A DNA stretch of 18,214 nt, from NCBI GenBank assembly GCA_030696465.1, contig JAUYSE010000001.1, forward strand, positions 1 to 18,214, read 5' to 3'. Source of the stretch: Legionellaceae bacterium (GTDB lineage: Bacteria; Pseudomonadota; Gammaproteobacteria; Legionellales; Legionellaceae). Numbering within the stretch: position 1 is the stretch's first letter; each line of letters opens with the position of its first letter. Below are positions 1-8,037 of this stretch, one piece after another. The notes below the pieces were generated by a model that did no database searches, was not told the origin of the DNA, and saw nothing but the letters and a program-made list of their open reading frames with translations. Both the position numbers and the translations under genes were made by a program.

Positions 1-1
1 G

Positions 2-562
2 GTGGGCGAAGTCGTCCCTATCCGAAAGCCTAAAACGCTTGCCCGTCACCCTGAAAAACCGCTTTCTCGTACCACTTTACAATCGAACCGTTCTTCTTTG
101 ACGCTCCCCAGTAAACCAGAAATAAACCTCCAAATTCGACACAGAAAACCTATTGCTCCCCCAACCCAAGAACATTCCCCATGGCTGCTTTCCGATGCCG
201 TGAATACGTCTGTGAGCTCTGAAACCCGCTTATTTTACTGTAAAAATCCCTTACCACAAAAATATCTACGCAAATTTAAGCAAGGGCAATTGCCTATTGA
301 AGCAACTCTAGATTTACACGGACTTACTTCTGCTGAATCAAAAGAAACCCTCATACATTTTATCCAAACCCAACAACAACGAGGCAAGCGTCAAGTTCTC
401 GTTATTCATGGAAAAGGTCGTGATACCCATGCTCCTATCTTAAAAAACCTCGTTAATCATTGGTTACCACAAATCCCTGAAATTCTTGCCTTTAGCAGCG
501 CACGTCCACAAAACGGTGGCGCCGGTGCGCTATATGTTTTACTCAAAGCACGTAAGAGATAA
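2..562 (+). CDS. Smr-domain protein (SmrA/YdaL-like), 5' end outside the window
   Basis: The C-terminal half is a typical Smr domain (the small domain of MutS2): LDLHG at about residues 103-107 counted from the first in-window codon, HGKGRD at 136-141, and the glycine-rich GGAGALYVLL near 172-181. Smr domains are nucleases or RNA-binding modules; stand-alone members include E. coli SmrA (YdaL) and the ribosome-collision endonuclease SmrB. HGKGRD and the GG(A/S)GA.YV ending look closer to SmrA as I remember it, while the LDLHG motif that SmrA lacks is kept. The first 90 residues are basic, proline-rich and probably disordered. The GTG at position 2 is probably not the true start: the opening GEVVPIRKP resembles the 'D-x-V-x-PLKR' segment found slightly inside Smr proteins, so roughly 10-20 residues probably lie upstream. 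Family assignment is firm; the exact subgroup is not. Confidence 0.85.
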   Translation: MGEVVPIRKPKTLARHPEKPLSRTTLQSNRSSLTLPSKPEINLQIRHRKPIAPPTQEHSPWLLSDAVNTSVSSETRLFYCKNPLPQKYLRKFKQGQLPIEATLDLHGLTSAESKETLIHFIQTQQQRGKRQVLVIHGKGRDTHAPILKNLVNHWLPQIPEILAFSSARPQNGGAGALYVLLKARKR

Positions 563-602
563 ACTCTGTCACACTGCCATGGGATCTGAGCCCGTGCATA
601 AT

Positions 603-636
603 CTATCCGAACCGCGCGTGACAGAGGCTCGGATAG
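603..636. repeat. Inverted repeat (hairpin) after the Smr gene
   Basis: ctatccgaacc (603-613) pairs with ggctcggatag (626-636), with one mismatch over 11 bp and a 12-nt loop. It lies 40 bp after the Smr stop codon. No T-run follows, so a classical Rho-independent terminator is not supported; it may be a processing or attenuation hairpin or a decayed palindromic element. A short gtag/ctac hairpin follows near 643-653. Confidence 0.5.
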
Positions 637-670
637 CTCCTAGGTAGCCCCTACAACTTACAACCCAATA

Positions 671-699
671 TTGACTTACATAAGAACATGATACATAAT
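671..699 (+). promoter_or_regulatory. Sigma70-type promoter for the 1399-residue gene
   Basis: TTGACT (671-676, 5/6 to the -35 consensus) and CATAAT (694-699, 5/6 to the -10) are separated by exactly 17 nt. They sit 32 bp before the start at 732, in an AT-rich stretch. An AAGGGG Shine-Dalgarno sequence lies at about 719-724. This suggests vegetative transcription of the large gene independent of the Smr gene. Confidence 0.65.
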
Positions 700-731
700 T
701 AATAAACAAACTCAGATGAAGGGGATTTTCC

Positions 732-3700
732 ATGGCGTTAACAGCAAAGCAACTTCAAGCAATTAAAAATATTCTTACGTTAGCGCACACGGGAGATGAG
801 GATGCGTGGAAGCAATGGGAGCAAATATACTCCCGAGGCTCTTACTACGATACACCATACAAATCTCATCCGATAGAAGCAGCGGATATTCCAACGCTTC
901 AAACATATGTACAAGAATTACTTAAAGACGACCCTAAAGGGAATGCCGCAATATTATCTGCCAACTGCCTTTATTTGCAATACAAAAAGAGTAAAAAAAA
1001 TAGCTGGGATCCTCTTTCTAATGAAGAGGTAACATCAATTATACAGCTCTATGACAGCATCGCCGTAGAAAATCCTCGGATTCTTGAACAAAAAATCAAC
1101 CTGTATAACTCGACGGAGCGGCATTGCGACGCAGCAACATTGTGCATGCAAAATGAACGTTATGCGGATGCTGCCACGCAAATACTCAACGCTTACCGTC
1201 AGCACTATTCATTATCCGCTCTTCAAAAAAAATCACTAGAACAAGATGTTCTCGCGATTGAAGCCCTATTAAAAAACCCAACAAATATCTCAGAGAAAGA
1301 TATCAACGATATTCAAAACAATTTAGCGGCCCTCTACTGCCTCCGAGCCACTAATAATATTTTTGAAACCCCAGTTGGTCAGGAAGAACAGATACGGGAA
1401 TATCTGCAAGGCGTTACACTCTTTTGTGATATTCAACAATATGAGCAACTGTCTTCCCAATTGTTACATTCAGTACCTCCATTCACGCAGGAAGGGCTTA
1501 AGTATTTTGAACAAACCATTAAAGGAATATCTGACACTGATTCTAAAAAAGAGGCCACTCTAGCGCTAGTAGACACCTTTATGTCTTTAGCAAAATTAGC
1601 CAGTAAGAAAATAAATCAGCGACAAAATGAGCTAAATATCATTAAAAAGGGAGAAGAAAATTATTATTTTGTTAGCCAGGAAGAATTGGAACAAGATATT
1701 TCCCAGTTAAGCACCTCAATGAACGCATATCTTCAACAAGGGCTCACCATATTCGCGTCACAAACAAGCGCTCCAGCAAATCAGACGGAGAGTGACAGCG
1801 CTCCAGCCACCCCTTATTGGATTCGAGAGATCTACCAGTCTCACCCCGAATGGAAAGAAGCGTGCACCACTGCTTTCGTCACTATTATTAGCAATACCCC
1901 TGATAAAGAACAAAAAAAGTTGTTGGAAAAACACTTAGCATCACTCTATCAAGCCGCGGCTGCTGCGTCATTGGGTGGGGGAGGAGCGGAGGAGGCTCCG
2001 GTAGATGCTGAAACACTAGAAAAACAAAAAAACTATTTACAACAATCTTTAGCGTTACACCTCAAACACCAGGATGTGAAGGAATGTATTCAATTATATG
2101 ATCATGTAAAACAGCGATATCCAGACCTGCTTGACACCCTGTTTCCTACAGGCAGTTCGGACCTCACCATAAAACAAATGTATTTTGACCTCAAATTACA
2201 AGAAGCACTCCGCTCTAGTGAAAATACAGAACAACGACGTACTGCACTTAAGGCGCTTCATCAAGCGGCGGTCACAACTGAACAGAAAAATCACATTCAA
2301 AGAGCAGTTGCAGAAACTTATTTGCAAGAAGCAAATCAGGTCACAACACCCCATGAACAAAAAATTCATGTCACAGAAGTGGAGCTAGAACAGCTACAAT
2401 GGGGTGCTTCTCCAAAAACAACCGCAAAGGAAATTGAAGCCAAACGGCAAGAACTACACACACTTGCTAAACAACCAGACAGCCCTGATGCGTTAATGGC
2501 AAAAAAGACCAAAAAACTAGAACTGTATCAACAGGCAATCGCTATACTGGAAAAAATTGCCGATAAAAATCCTGAAACACAGGAAATACTGAATAACCTA
2601 TATCTAGATTTTGCTCGAATGTATATTCAAGAGGCACAGGAACTCAAAACCCCGCATGAAGAGGCTGTTTCTAAAAAAAGACAGGAGTTACAATGGTCAG
2701 AAACAGAACCACCCCAAGAGACCATCAATGACAAACACAAAGAGCTAAATACCCTTAGCAGGCAAGTGGACAAGCCTGCCGATGTAAAAATAAAAGAAGA
2801 AAAAAAGCAAGAACTACATCAAAAAGCGATAACTCTACTGGAAAAAATTGCAGATAAACATCGTGAAGCGCAAAAAATGCTGTGTGAACTTCAACAAATC
2901 CCCGCTGAAAGATATCTTCAAGAGGCGCTCACAGTCAAAACGCCACATGAGATAGCCATCGATACAGCTTTAAAGGCGTGCCATCAACAAAATGTTGATA
3001 CTCCAGATTCCGAAGAACTGATCAGCAACAAATGGAAAATATATCAGACTCTTCGAGATACCCCAGATACGCCTAAAGAAGTCATCGCAAAAAAGAAAAA
3101 AATACAACAGCTACGTCAAAAAGCAGCTACTATACTAGAAAAAATTGCCGATAAAGATATTTCTGCAAATTTAAGACTTGCCAGGGAAATCTATGCGGAT
3201 AATCCTCAAAAAATAGAACAATGTTTAAATAAAGCATTTTCACTGAGGGACCCTAATCATATAGAAGAAACCATTCGTTTAGTTCTGTTTTGCACTCATC
3301 AATTCAGTGAAAATAAGACAACACTGGAAACTTATTACCAAAAAGGTCTAGAATTTCTGAAAAAAGCGTTTTTGGATACCCATGCCCGCATTAATCTTCT
3401 CAATCTATTTATAGAGATAAATAGAGAGTATTTTCGAGCTGCTAGAGGCCTCAGCATAGAGAGCTTGCAAGCTTTACCTTCTCTAAGAAAACTAGAGGAA
3501 CTCAATAATGTTCAGTACTGGGATGGTAGCAAGCATGAATTTTATCAATCGCTACCCCTGTTTATCGACGGACTTCGCTTTTTGGCAGATTCAGATATAA
3601 CTCCTCAATTCAAAGAATTGCGTGACCAATTAGAGACTTTACACTCCATGTCAATGGGGCCAGCAACACAGGACGCTTCACATGCTAAGTCGCAATTACT

Positions 3701-4931
3701 CGAAGCATTATCCGATGCTCAATTCACTTATTTTTCACATTTACATGCAGCATGCGCAAAAAATAACCGAACTGAGGCAGGCGAAGTAATCCCTTTCACA
3801 GCAGTAGATTTAGCAGCACTACAGACTACCTTTATTGAAGCCTGTAATGTCGCAAGAGAGCAGTATAAACAACAGATGCCGAACGAAGAAGAATTATGCG
3901 TCGAAATGGCTGCAATTGACATCGAAAAAGCAAAACAATATGATAAAAAATCCAAAGAATACCCAGCACTGATTCAAAAAGCGACCACCAGCCTTGGTGC
4001 AATTGCAGAAAAAAGCCTGCCAGCAAATCTGCTGCTTGCGCAAATCACTGATAACCCTGCGACCAAAAAGCAATATATGGACAAAGCTTTCGAGCTGGGT
4101 GGTTTTGCTGGAGTGGCAGCGCAGTATTTTCATCAAATGCACAATCCTTCTACCGATTTCAAAGCAAAAACAAAAGCCTATCAAGACGGTATGGCTTTTG
4201 TTAAAGAGGGATTCTCTCAGGAAAATGCTGATATTTCAATTTTAGAAATATTTATGGCGCTAAATGCTACTTATTTAAATATTGGTGGAGAGATCTGCAG
4301 TGTAAAAACGCCACCTTTATCAACCCTTGAGACAATCAATACTAATAGCCCACAAGAACAACAATATCAAAATTTGCCTTTACTTTTGAACGGATTGAAG
4401 TTTTTTGAAAACTCTGGAATATCCGCCAAGATAAAGGATATCAAGACGCAATTAGACGACTTACGCGCTAGAAATAAAAAAGACACGATGACACAAGCTA
4501 TTATTGCAATGCAGACCTTACATAGAGAATTATGTGAAGCACAAACAAATTACCTATTGTCTTTAAATGACAACTTTAAAAAATATTATAAAAATGAAGG
4601 TGATGATGCGAACCATGAAAAGGCTATAATAGAAAAAGAGACGTTACAAGGGCTACAAAAACACTTTTGTGAGACATGCCTAAAAGCTATCGAGACCCCC
4701 GCAACCGTTGCTACACTGCGAGGCCATCGTGGTGTCAAAGCTTGGGGCGTTGTGCAAGCATTAAAAGAGCTGTTAGATACTATTAAAGCCTGGTTTTCTA
4801 AGGATAGTAAAGAGAATATCAAACTCTCTAGCACAAAAACGGGATTTTTTGCCACCACGAGTAGTAATCGGATAGAGGCCGCGAGGAGAGTGATTAGCAA
4901 GGCAAAACCTCCTGCGCCTGGTGGTGCTTAA
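732..4931 (+). CDS. Giant helical internally duplicated protein, function unknown (candidate effector)
   Basis: The protein has 1399 residues; the ATG follows AAGGGG by about 7 nt. There is no signal peptide or membrane segment, and I recognise no catalytic domain. It is rich in Lys, Glu and Gln and looks almost entirely alpha-helical, TPR/solenoid-like. Two levels of duplication are visible. Three tandem units of about 100 residues start at Y530, Y631 and Y728 (Y[LI]QEA....TPHE) and each carries an ILEKIAD-type motif (605-611, 702-708, 801-807). A second, larger duplication of about 280 residues matches 794-1072 with about 1080-1345: QKAATILEKIADK resembles QKATTSLGAIAEK, YQSLPLFIDGLRF (938-950) resembles YQNLPLLLNGLKF (1212-1224). 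An Ala/Gly-rich linker (408-423) in GC-rich DNA separates the N-terminal third, and the C-terminus is a basic tail ending PPAPGGA. Large helical proteins without signal peptides are common Dot/Icm substrates in Legionellales; a scaffold role is equally possible. Function is inference only. Confidence 0.9.
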   Translation: MALTAKQLQAIKNILTLAHTGDEDAWKQWEQIYSRGSYYDTPYKSHPIEAADIPTLQTYVQELLKDDPKGNAAILSANCLYLQYKKSKKNSWDPLSNEEVTSIIQLYDSIAVENPRILEQKINLYNSTERHCDAATLCMQNERYADAATQILNAYRQHYSLSALQKKSLEQDVLAIEALLKNPTNISEKDINDIQNNLAALYCLRATNNIFETPVGQEEQIREYLQGVTLFCDIQQYEQLSSQLLHSVPPFTQEGLKYFEQTIKGISDTDSKKEATLALVDTFMSLAKLASKKINQRQNELNIIKKGEENYYFVSQEELEQDISQLSTSMNAYLQQGLTIFASQTSAPANQTESDSAPATPYWIREIYQSHPEWKEACTTAFVTIISNTPDKEQKKLLEKHLASLYQAAAAASLGGGGAEEAPVDAETLEKQKNYLQQSLALHLKHQDVKECIQLYDHVKQRYPDLLDTLFPTGSSDLTIKQMYFDLKLQEALRSSENTEQRRTALKALHQAAVTTEQKNHIQRAVAETYLQEANQVTTPHEQKIHVTEVELEQLQWGASPKTTAKEIEAKRQELHTLAKQPDSPDALMAKKTKKLELYQQAIAILEKIADKNPETQEILNNLYLDFARMYIQEAQELKTPHEEAVSKKRQELQWSETEPPQETINDKHKELNTLSRQVDKPADVKIKEEKKQELHQKAITLLEKIADKHREAQKMLCELQQIPAERYLQEALTVKTPHEIAIDTALKACHQQNVDTPDSEELISNKWKIYQTLRDTPDTPKEVIAKKKKIQQLRQKAATILEKIADKDISANLRLAREIYADNPQKIEQCLNKAFSLRDPNHIEETIRLVLFCTHQFSENKTTLETYYQKGLEFLKKAFLDTHARINLLNLFIEINREYFRAARGLSIESLQALPSLRKLEELNNVQYWDGSKHEFYQSLPLFIDGLRFLADSDITPQFKELRDQLETLHSMSMGPATQDASHAKSQLLEALSDAQFTYFSHLHAACAKNNRTEAGEVIPFTAVDLAALQTTFIEACNVAREQYKQQMPNEEELCVEMAAIDIEKAKQYDKKSKEYPALIQKATTSLGAIAEKSLPANLLLAQITDNPATKKQYMDKAFELGGFAGVAAQYFHQMHNPSTDFKAKTKAYQDGMAFVKEGFSQENADISILEIFMALNATYLNIGGEICSVKTPPLSTLETINTNSPQEQQYQNLPLLLNGLKFFENSGISAKIKDIKTQLDDLRARNKKDTMTQAIIAMQTLHRELCEAQTNYLLSLNDNFKKYYKNEGDDANHEKAIIEKETLQGLQKHFCETCLKAIETPATVATLRGHRGVKAWGVVQALKELLDTIKAWFSKDSKENIKLSSTKTGFFATTSSNRIEAARRVISKAKPPAPGGA
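2319..3161 (+). repeat. Three tandem ~100-codon repeats inside the giant gene
   Basis: Units begin at 2319 (Y530), 2622 (Y631) and 2913 (Y728). Each opens with tyrosine, Leu/Ile, QEA and, a few residues later, TPHE; each continues through a Lys/Glu-rich helix and closes with the conserved ILEKIAD block. Spacing is 101 then 97 residues. The units have diverged at DNA level but keep frame and motif order, suggesting old tandem duplication under selection for helix packing. Confidence 0.75.
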
Positions 4932-4946
4932 CCACTAGTCTAAAAA

Positions 4947-5398
4947 GCGTCTTTGCGAGCCGCAAGCGAAATAATCCAGTGTCTTTTGTTTAAAATAAGG
5001 TCGCTGGATTAACTATGTCTCCAAGATTTTTTAACAATCTTTTTACATGGCACTCTGATAAAAAAAGATCCGTCATCTCGAGCCAGTTTGAGCACAGAAA
5101 AGAACCATCGAGAATTCTGCGAGAGATCTCCTGCAGACAGATCGATCCCAGCAGCAAGGAGATCCCTCGCAGAATTTTCAGAGAATTTAACGTAATTCAA
5201 ACTGGCTCGGGATGACGTGCTTTTTTGACTAAAGTTGCACATAAAAAAGTAATTAAAAAATCTTGGAGACATAGCTGATGACGTGTTTTTTTTATCTAGA
5301 CCACCCAGTAAAAAGGCAATTAAAAAATCTTAGAGGTATAGTTGATCCAGTGGCCTTAAAGTCACCAGATTGCTTCGCCTGCGGCTCGCAAGGACGAT
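4947..5398. repeat. Nested palindromic repeat complex in the intergenic region
   Basis: This fills most of the 609-bp gap between the giant gene and mip. An outer unit (about 4947-5049, beginning gcgtctttgcgagccgcaag) recurs inverted at about 5305-5398; both contain an internal atccag/ctggat-type hairpin and a poly-A/T core. A shortened inverted copy lies between: 5013-5034 and 5253-5274 are perfect 22-bp complements (core tctccaagattttttaa). A different palindrome (5071-5217) sits inside. The 'ttgcgagc...aatccag' style resembles palindromic elements dispersed in Rickettsiales and Legionellales genomes. There is no transposase. Short reading frames here on both strands start with the same MSPRFFN peptide only because of the palindrome. 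The remaining bases up to 5480 show nothing else I can name. Confidence 0.75.
5071..5217. repeat. 147-bp long-hairpin palindrome nested in the outer repeats
   Basis: The outer arms 5071-5091 and 5197-5217 are complementary over 21 bp with one mismatch (left arm begins cgtcatctcgagccagttt). Inner arms 5110-5134 and 5154-5179 (left arm begins gagaattctgcgagagatct) pair imperfectly. The loop is about 19 nt. It looks like a MITE or REP-type unit inserted into, or between, copies of the flanking repeat. Confidence 0.7.
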
Positions 5399-5480
5399 CT
5401 TCTTAGATTTATCACGGATTTATTAAAAAATATAGAATCAAGTATATAACACCCCTGCCAAAACTAAATGGAAGCGCTAC

Positions 5481-5500
5481 TAGTATTTTTAAAAATACTA
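5481..5500. promoter_or_regulatory. Perfect 20-bp palindrome in the mip leader
   Basis: tagtatttttaaaaatacta is exactly self-complementary. It lies 40 bp upstream of the mip start codon, outside the repeat complex. It could be a dimeric-regulator operator or an mRNA hairpin. I could not place a convincing -35/-10 pair around it. Confidence 0.45.
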
Positions 5501-5540
5501 AGGCAGAATATGGGCTGCACTTTTACGAAGGAAACATTAT

Positions 5541-6263
5541 ATGAAAATGAAATACCTTTCTGTAGTATTGCTTAGTATGAATATTGCACCAGCGTTTGCA
5601 AATGCGCCAATGGTCCTCTCTACTGACGCAGATAAAACCTCTTACAGCATCGGTGCTGATCTAGGAAAAAATTTCAAAAAACAAGATATATCTATTAACC
5701 CTGGAGCATTTCAACAAGGTCTTCAAGATAGTCTTGGTGAAAAACCTTTGTTGCTCACTGATCAACAAATTACGGATACACTGACGAAACTTCAAAAAAC
5801 ATTAATGGAAAAACAAGTCGCTATGTTTAATAAAAAATCTGAAGAAAATAAACAACAAGGGGAAGCTTTCTTAGCTCAAAATAAGGCTAAACCAGATGTT
5901 GTTACGTTAACCAGTGGATTACAATATAAAATTGTAAAACCCGGCAATGGCGCTAAACCGAGCAAAGATGACAGTCTCACCGTAGAATATACCGGCAAAC
6001 TCATCAATGGTCAGGTTTTTGACTCTACTGACAAAACTGGCAAACCAGCCACTTTTAAAGTATCTCAAGTCATTCCAGGATGGACTGAAGTATTACAACT
6101 GATGCCTGCTGGCTCTACTTGGGAAGTATATATTCCTTCTGCTTTAGCATATGGTCCAAGAAGCGTAGGCAATTTAATTGGCCCGAATGAAGCATTGGTA
6201 TTTAATATCCATCTTCTTTCTGTTAACAAGCCAGAAGCTCAAGTAAGCGCGAAAAAAGCGTAG
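5541..6263 (+). CDS. mip: Mip-type FKBP peptidyl-prolyl cis-trans isomerase, exported
   Basis: A 240-residue protein with the length and layout of Mip/FkpA/FklB. An N-terminal signal peptide of about 20-22 residues ends near AFANA. The FKBP_N dimerisation region with its long connecting helix spans about 25-115, and the FKBP isomerase domain about 125-228. Active-pocket residues expected for FKBPs are present: Y150 (EYTG), F160-D161 (VFDS), V178-I179 (VIPGW), W181 and Y204 (AYG). It should catalyse proline isomerisation at the cell surface or in the periplasm; in Legionella, Mip promotes intracellular infection. AAGGA lies 8 nt before the ATG; a second ATG two codons in is possible. The gene stands alone between a repeat complex and its own terminator, so it is probably monocistronic. 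Distinguishing Mip from FkpA/FklB by name rests on lineage context. Confidence 0.93.
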   Translation: MKMKYLSVVLLSMNIAPAFANAPMVLSTDADKTSYSIGADLGKNFKKQDISINPGAFQQGLQDSLGEKPLLLTDQQITDTLTKLQKTLMEKQVAMFNKKSEENKQQGEAFLAQNKAKPDVVTLTSGLQYKIVKPGNGAKPSKDDSLTVEYTGKLINGQVFDSTDKTGKPATFKVSQVIPGWTEVLQLMPAGSTWEVYIPSALAYGPRSVGNLIGPNEALVFNIHLLSVNKPEAQVSAKKA

Positions 6264-6280
6264 TAAATTGCGCAAAAATG

Positions 6281-6331
6281 GAGCACCCCAAGTATTTTGT
6301 ATTAACATATAATTGGCGTGCTCTTTTTTTT
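6281..6331 (+). terminator. Rho-independent terminator of mip
   Basis: gagcaccccaa (6281-6291) pairs with ttggcgtgctc (6313-6323) with one C/C mismatch, followed directly by eight T residues (6324-6331). It starts 18 bp after the mip stop. The loop is AT-rich and fairly long (about 21 nt). Confidence 0.8.
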
Positions 6332-6436
6332 ACGAAAAACTAATCCACTCTCCCTCATCCGGGAGCTTACTACCATCATTGTCTCCTCAGGATTTAGGCT
6401 TCCAATGAGCGTTAATTTTTTCTTGACAGCCAGAAG

Positions 6437-6530
6437 CCTACGTCCTGCGGCTTGTCCGCAGGATCCAGGGATACGAAGAGCATAGGTCTCCGAAATAGCT
6501 GGATACCGCGGACAAGCCGCGGTACGTAGG
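6437..6530. repeat. Palindromic element with 31-bp arms
   Basis: The arm 6437-6467 (begins cctacgtcctgcggcttgtc) is complementary to 6500-6530 with a few mismatches; each arm itself contains a GC-rich hairpin (ctgcgg/ccgcag and ccgcgg). The loop is 32 bp. It fills much of the mip-AmpG gap and resembles dispersed extragenic palindromes. The rest of the gap (6332-6436) shows no gene. Confidence 0.7.
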
Positions 6531-6581
6531 GGCTTTTTAAGCAGTACGTAGAGGCTTTTTAAGCGGTACGCAGGGGCTTTT
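6522..6581 (+). repeat. 22-bp tandem repeat, about 2.7 copies
   Basis: Units at 6522-6543, 6544-6565 and a partial one at 6566-6581 share the core gtacgtaggggctttttaag with one or two substitutions. The first unit overlaps the right arm of the preceding palindrome, so the array probably arose by amplification of that element's edge. Confidence 0.75.
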
Positions 6582-6651
6582 CAGTGTCAGAAAAACTTAA
6601 GGCTAATTGGAAGGATTTAGGGCTGAAGGCGTTAGATTTAGGAGCCTCCCA

Positions 6652-7872
6652 ATGCATTTATTTTTCATTTTCTTACTCGGATTTTCCTCTGGTCTCCCTT
6701 TCGCCATCTTAAGTACCACACTCATTGCTTGGTTTTCATTCAGTGACGCTCCGCTCGCCATTACTGCTCTATTCAGTATTACTAATATTCCTTATGCATA
6801 TCGCGTATTTTGGGCGCCCTTATTAGATCGCTATAATTTTTCTCGTCTCGGCAAACGTCGCAGTATTATCATCAGTATGCAGATTTTAATCTGTATAGGG
6901 TTTTACTTTATTAGCACTCTTTCTCCAGAAAATGATGCCATCCTACTCCTTCTGCTGGCACTGATTCTTGCTTTTTTTTCTGCCACACAGGATGCCGTCA
7001 TTGATGCGCATCGGATCGAATATCTTCCTGAAAAACTCCATGGATTAGGCTCTTCTTTAGCCGTGTCGGGCTATCGTTGTGGATTATTATGTGGTGGCTT
7101 ATCCCTTATTGTGGCTCAACATATTGGGTTTCCTAGTACCTATCGTTATCTTTGTTTGTTATTTATTCCGCCCTTTCTCGCGACACTGTATAGTAAAGAA
7201 CCACAACATCCCAAAACCTCAGCATTTTCTTCTTGGCGAGAAACTTTTTTCACCCCGATTGAAAATGTATACCAACGACCCTATTTCTGGAGCTTGGTGG
7301 CGTATATTCTTCTTTTCAAATGTGGAGATATATTTACCAGCTCTACCAGTGCGATCGCTCTGCCCTTTTTAATCCAACACTCTGGTTTTTCACTGCAAGA
7401 AATTGGCTATATCCAAAAGTTACTAGGGACCTCTGCCATTATAATCGGGGGCATCAGCTCAGGGGTACTCCTATTATATTGGCCACTGGCCCGTGCATTA
7501 AAAACACTGGGCATACTCCAAGCATGCTGCAACTTACTGTTTGCCTTTTTAGCGTATAGTGGAAAAAATATTTTTCTACTCGGCGGATGCGTCGTGATTG
7601 ATAATCTTGCTTCAGGTATGGCATCCACCGCATTACTCGCTTTATTGATGCGCTTAACCAACACTGCTTTCGCGGCTACACAATTTTCTATTTTTGTATG
7701 CATCGCCATGCTACCGCGCGTTTTTTCTGGGCCGATTGGCACTTACCTACAACAACACTTTGGGTGGGAAGGTCTTTATATTCTTGCGTTTTTTCTGGCA
7801 CTAGGATTTCTGCCGTTTTTACGGCAGTTAACCAATAGGCTGGGAGAGACGTTAGATGATCCAAAAAAATAA
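6652..7872 (+). CDS. AmpG-like MFS permease (muropeptide transporter family)
   Basis: A 406-residue polytopic inner-membrane protein with about 12 hydrophobic segments. AmpG/AT-1 family signatures are visible: GFSSGLP at 10-16, WAPLLDR at 54-60 and SATQDAVIDAHRIE at 110-123. AmpG imports anhydro-muropeptides for cell-wall recycling; several Legionellales carry paralogues of untested specificity, so the substrate is inferred. I choose the ATG at 6652 because TAGGAG lies 7 nt upstream; the frame stays open back to a TTG at 6607, right after an in-frame TAA, but that start has only a weak, close AAGG. Since AmpG proteins usually have some ten residues before the GFxSGLP helix, an upstream start is not excluded. 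It ends opposite recO, separated by a repeat. Confidence 0.82.
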   Translation: MHLFFIFLLGFSSGLPFAILSTTLIAWFSFSDAPLAITALFSITNIPYAYRVFWAPLLDRYNFSRLGKRRSIIISMQILICIGFYFISTLSPENDAILLLLLALILAFFSATQDAVIDAHRIEYLPEKLHGLGSSLAVSGYRCGLLCGGLSLIVAQHIGFPSTYRYLCLLFIPPFLATLYSKEPQHPKTSAFSSWRETFFTPIENVYQRPYFWSLVAYILLFKCGDIFTSSTSAIALPFLIQHSGFSLQEIGYIQKLLGTSAIIIGGISSGVLLLYWPLARALKTLGILQACCNLLFAFLAYSGKNIFLLGGCVVIDNLASGMASTALLALLMRLTNTAFAATQFSIFVCIAMLPRVFSGPIGTYLQQHFGWEGLYILAFFLALGFLPFLRQLTNRLGETLDDPKK

Positions 7873-7888
7873 GCCTTTTACAATAACA

Positions 7889-8037
7889 CCAAAAATTCAA
7901 AAACGAAGAATATACTCACAGCAATTGGATTTTTGGCGAGGCGCAAGTGAGCGAGACGAGGGAGTGTACCGTGCAGTACATGACCGATGGCGAGCGAACT
8001 TGCAACAATGCCAAAAATTCAAGGGCGAAGAGTATAC
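7889..8037. repeat. Dispersed-type repeat unit with 27-bp terminal direct repeats
   Basis: 7889-7915 and 8011-8037 match at 23 of 27 positions (core ccaaaaattcaa...cgaaga.tatac). Between them is a GC-richer block with gcgagcga-like words and a small tgtac/gtaca hairpin (7965-7969, 7976-7980). It fills the convergent gap between the AmpG-like gene and recO. The right copy encodes the last residues and stop codon of recO. Confidence 0.65.

Noticed and set aside
3728..4184. Overlapping antisense frames of 64-96 codons within the giant gene
   Set aside because: Cys/Phe-rich antisense shadows of the helical repeat region without start signals.
5009..5272. Two opposed reading frames of 66 and 87 codons starting with the same peptide MSPRFFN
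   Set aside because: They arise from the palindrome 5013-5034/5253-5274; they have no Shine-Dalgarno and no protein-like composition.
6522..6581. CRISPR-like direct repeats
   Set aside because: The 22-bp units abut without spacers, so this is a simple tandem array; no cas genes are present.
6607..6651. TTG start adding 15 residues to the AmpG-like permease
   Set aside because: AAGG is weak and only 4 nt away, while the ATG at 6652 has TAGGAG at good distance. The extension is not excluded but is less supported.
6391..6660. Resemblance between gatttaggcttccaatg near 6391 and gatttaggagcctcccaatg near 6635, as if the permease 5' end was duplicated by element insertion
   Set aside because: The match is under 20 bp with gaps and could be chance.
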